DNA of 25,064 bases, from positions 1 to 25,064 of the forward strand of contig CANRAT010000015.1 of NCBI GenBank assembly GCA_947628685.1, written 5' to 3'. The DNA comes from an uncultured Bacilli bacterium. Its GTDB lineage: Bacteria > Bacillota_I > Bacilli_A > RF39 > UBA660. The notes beneath the pieces were generated by a model. That model had not been told where the DNA came from. It saw nothing but the letters and a program-made list of their open reading frames with translations, and did no database searches. Shown here in pieces: positions 23,162-25,064 of this stretch (the stretch's first letter is position 1; each line of letters begins with the position of its first letter). Position numbers and translations under genes: made by a program.

Positions 23162-23785
23162 TCACCTGTTATTTCTATCAATGCTTTCTAATTTAGAAGA
23201 ATTACAACCACAATAATCTTGTCTATATAAGTTATATTCTCTAGATAATTCTAATGATCTTTTATACCCATCTTTCTTTTTAAAATCTGCATATAAGTAT
23301 TTTATACCATACTCTTTTTCAAGATTTTTCCCTATGTCATTAATCCAATTTGCATTTTTATAAGGACTAATAGATAACGTAGTCGTAAAATAATCAAACT
23401 TGTTTTCTTTTGCATATTGCGCTGCTTTTTTCATTCTAAATTCATAGCATTTATAGCACTTCTCACTTCTCTCAGGTAAAGTTTCTAAACCTTTAATGGC
23501 AAGATAATAATCCTTGGTATCATATTTTTCTTCTATTAATTCTACTTTATTTTTAGTTTTATACTCTTTTAAAAATTTTTTCAATTCTTCTATTCGTCTT
23601 GTATATTCATCTATTGGATGTATATTTGGATTGTAGTAATATATTGTTATATTAAAGTATTTACTCAAATATTCGAGTACGTATGATGAACAAGGAGCAC
23701 AACAAGCGTGCAGTAACAAACTTGGAATATTGTTTTCTAATTTTATTTTTTCTAAAGTTTCATCTAATAATTTTTGATAATTCAT
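23162..23785 (-). CDS. queH: Epoxyqueuosine reductase QueH
   Basis: Iron-sulfur enzyme (DUF208) that reduces epoxyqueuosine to queuosine in tRNA, the non-homologous replacement of QueG. 207 residues. Three family signatures are clear: LLLHACCAPCSSYVLE (23-38), SEKCYKCYEFRMKKAA, and KKKDGYKRSLELSREYNLY followed by RQDYCGC; TTTLSISPYKNAN lies between. All metal-site cysteines appear to be kept. It is the first gene of a four-gene run and has its own promoter. Other queuosine synthesis genes are not in the window, so the cell may salvage a precursor. Confidence 0.95.
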   Translation of the reverse strand: MNYQKLLDETLEKIKLENNIPSLLLHACCAPCSSYVLEYLSKYFNITIYYYNPNIHPIDEYTRRIEELKKFLKEYKTKNKVELIEEKYDTKDYYLAIKGLETLPERSEKCYKCYEFRMKKAAQYAKENKFDYFTTTLSISPYKNANWINDIGKNLEKEYGIKYLYADFKKKDGYKRSLELSREYNLYRQDYCGCNSSKLESIDRNNR

Positions 23786-23812
23786 TTTACCACTGCTTTC
23801 AAAAACATGTAT

Positions 23813-23842
23813 ATTATACTAAAAATATTTAGGGTGTGTAAA
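23813..23842 (-). promoter_or_regulatory. Promoter of the queH operon
   Basis: TTTACA (23837-23842), an 18-base spacer and a perfect TATAAT (23813-23818) on the minus strand, 27 bases before queH. Confidence 0.65.
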
Positions 23843-23847
23843 GGGAA

Positions 23848-23879
23848 AAAGAAAAAAGCACTGTGTTTAACACGCTTTT
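23848..23879 (-). terminator. Intrinsic terminator of the thioredoxin-like gene
   Basis: AAAAGC / GCTTTT with an inner GTGT/ACAC stem and a three-base bulge, followed by TTTTC on the minus strand; includes the stop codon. Confidence 0.75.
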
Positions 23880-24607
23880 GATGAAGAACAAGTGTCATTT
23901 TTCATTTCTAATACATAATCCTCATAAATAGAATATAACTCATCTATCTGTTCTTTTGTCATTTCGTCATATCCACTTAGTTGACTTTCAACTGTTGCAA
24001 CGTGTAATCCAACTACTTTACCACTGCGAACAAATATAACTGTTGGAGCATATATTCTTTTCTCATTTGTTTCATATGTCTTCCCGTCAAATGAAATTAC
24101 ATAATCAGTTAAGACATCATCTAGTGCTTCTAACAATCTAAAGTATCCATCCTCACCTTTTATTTCGTTTCCATTACTATCTAATTCAAATTCCAATTTT
24201 CCATCATTAACAACATATGAATCCCTGATGTTTCTAATATCCATATAGTATAACGTATTTATTTTGTTATTTTTTAATACATCAAACAATATAGGTAGTG
24301 CGCTTCTACACCAAGGACATTCTTTAAATCCTAAATAAATAACGCCTGTTTTATTTTTTATAACATCTATTAATTCATCATAATCTGCATATTTAACAGG
24401 ATTATCTTCACTTATATTAATTGTTTTATAAAATAATCCTGACTTCACTTCTTTACCATTTAATGCTTCATATTCATTTTTAAATTTTAAAGCGTCATCA
24501 CTATTTCCATTTGAATTAATTATTTTAACATAAACTAATATTGCTGAAATCGCACATAATATAACTCCTATAGGTATTAATATAAAATATAAATTTTGTT
24601 TTTTCAT
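23867..24607 (-). CDS. Membrane-anchored thioredoxin-like protein
   Basis: 246 residues: one N-terminal membrane span (about 8-28), a linker, then a thioredoxin-like domain. The active-site Cys-x-x-Cys is CPWC at 97-100 in YLGFKECPWCRSALP; the cis-Pro is in IYAPTVIFV. This layout resembles the bacteriocin-transport-accessory type proteins, common in Bacillota and probably acting as extracytoplasmic disulfide oxidoreductases. A long insertion (about 125-165) and a C-terminal tail with two cysteines (CSSSKAC) are notable. It has an extended -10 promoter and its own terminator, so it stands alone. Redox direction and partner are unknown. Confidence 0.82.
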   Translation of the reverse strand: MKKQNLYFILIPIGVILCAISAILVYVKIINSNGNSDDALKFKNEYEALNGKEVKSGLFYKTINISEDNPVKYADYDELIDVIKNKTGVIYLGFKECPWCRSALPILFDVLKNNKINTLYYMDIRNIRDSYVVNDGKLEFELDSNGNEIKGEDGYFRLLEALDDVLTDYVISFDGKTYETNEKRIYAPTVIFVRSGKVVGLHVATVESQLSGYDEMTKEQIDELYSIYEDYVLEMKNDTCSSSKAC

Positions 24608-24625
24608 TGTATCACTTCCATAAAC

Positions 24626-24634
24626 ATTATAACA
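24626..24634 (-). promoter_or_regulatory. Extended -10 promoter of the thioredoxin-like gene
   Basis: TGTTATAAT on the minus strand, 18 bases before the start codon. The -35 (TTTCAA at 17-base spacing) is weak. AAGTGAT serves as a modest ribosome site. Confidence 0.55.
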
Positions 24635-24660
24635 CGAATTTTATAAAATTGAAACATGAC

Positions 24661-24689
24661 AAATTAAAAGGATTTAGTCACCTAAATCC
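24661..24689 (-). terminator. Terminator of the Rpn-type gene
   Basis: GGATTTAG / CTAAATCC, 8 bp with a GTGA loop, followed by TTTTAATTT on the minus strand. Confidence 0.65.
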
Positions 24690-24698
24690 CTATACCAC

Positions 24699-25064
24699 TT
24701 AATTTGCTAATTTATTAATTTCTTCTATCGATAAATTTGTTACTTCTGATATAAATTTAATATCTGCATTCTTTTTAAGCATATTTTTTGCTATCTCTAT
24801 AGTGCCTTCTTGAAAACCATTTTCATAACCTTGTTCTTTTGCATTGTCTATCTTTTCTTCTAGTATCTCTTTTTCAAATAGTCTATAATTGTATGCTCCC
24901 ATTACATCATCATCACTATACTTTTCTATTCTCTTTACTATATCTTCCATATCTTTATCGCCCTCGCTTAATTTATTTGCTATACTCTTTTCTTCTATCC
25001 CAAATAGCCCTATAAACTTTGTTATACTATCTAGTGCTTTTGCATCTTTAGTATAACACATTTT
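24699..25064 (-). CDS. Rpn-family recombination nuclease/putative transposase, C-terminal part
   Basis: The frame is open to the window edge, so the N-terminus lies outside. The visible 121 residues include a helical stretch (SITKFIGLFGIEEKSIANKL), then DVMGAYNYRLFEKEIL and GYENGFQEGTIEIAKNML. The repeated charged stretch and the final KFISEVTNLSIEEINKLAN segment are typical of the C-termini of Rpn/PD-(D/E)XK nuclease family transposase-like proteins. The nuclease domain itself would be in the missing part, so intactness cannot be judged. A terminator follows. Confidence 0.75.
   Translation of the reverse strand, partial: KMCYTKDAKALDSITKFIGLFGIEEKSIANKLSEGDKDMEDIVKRIEKYSDDDVMGAYNYRLFEKEILEEKIDNAKEQGYENGFQEGTIEIAKNMLKKNADIKFISEVTNLSIEEINKLAN

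Noticed and set aside
1..25064. CRISPR arrays, tRNA or rRNA genes
   Set aside because: No regularly spaced direct repeats, no cloverleaf with the GTTCRA-type arm and no rRNA-like conserved stretches were seen in the spacers.

Overview
The window is strongly AT-rich, gene-dense DNA from a Gram-positive-type (Bacillota/Bacilli) chromosome. The standard bacterial code fits: TGA ends queH and the 216-residue gene, and Trp is encoded by TGG. Sporulation genes (spoIIM, spoIVB, spoIIP, a SpoVD-like penicillin-binding protein) sit beside cell-wall genes (mraY, a lipoteichoic-acid-synthase-type enzyme). Very low GC, short proteins and this gene set suggest an uncultured gut Bacilli lineage (RF39-like or Erysipelotrichia-like). 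That placement is inference only.

Almost everything lies on the minus strand. 45-3260: acetate kinase, a histidine phosphatase and lysyl-tRNA synthetase in one tight unit. 3336-8432: mraY, an ORF6N-domain DNA-binding-type protein, L-lactate dehydrogenase and a PASTA-bearing class B PBP. This looks like a fragment of the division/cell-wall (dcw) cluster with two foreign genes between the PBP and mraY. 8485-11016: a large polytopic glycosyltransferase-like protein and SpoIIM. 11106-12322: a plus-strand island with a 28-residue membrane peptide, an unrecognised 216-residue protein and a decayed transposase. 12427-19008: mscL, a radical SAM protein, spoIVB, an MqsA-like zinc-finger/HTH protein, xseB, xseA, nusB, two small membrane proteins, spoIIP and its structured leader. 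19097-19900: a plus-strand CDP-alcohol phosphatidyltransferase. 19917-23785: an apparent operon queH, LTA-synthase-like, tcdA, unknown. 23867-25064: a membrane-anchored thioredoxin-like protein and the C-terminal part of an Rpn-type protein cut by the window edge.

The spo genes map to engulfment (SpoIIM and SpoIIP of the D-M-P machine) and to SigK-checkpoint signalling (SpoIVB). Their order next to nusB-xseA-xseB recalls the Bacillus nusB...xseAB...recN-spoIVB neighbourhood with most intervening genes lost. Queuosine (queH) and ct6A (tcdA) tRNA modification share an operon with a phosphoglycerol-transferase-type membrane enzyme. Many genes end in compact intrinsic terminators that include the stop codon.

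The most notable non-coding signals are: a two-hairpin leader with an intrinsic terminator between spoIIP and the phosphatidyltransferase; a palindrome shared by the ORF6N gene and its downstream spacer; a palindrome resembling an MqsA-type operator upstream of the MqsA-like gene; and a recurrent GGTGAT-type ribosome binding site placed three or four bases before the start codon, which I used to revise several starts.
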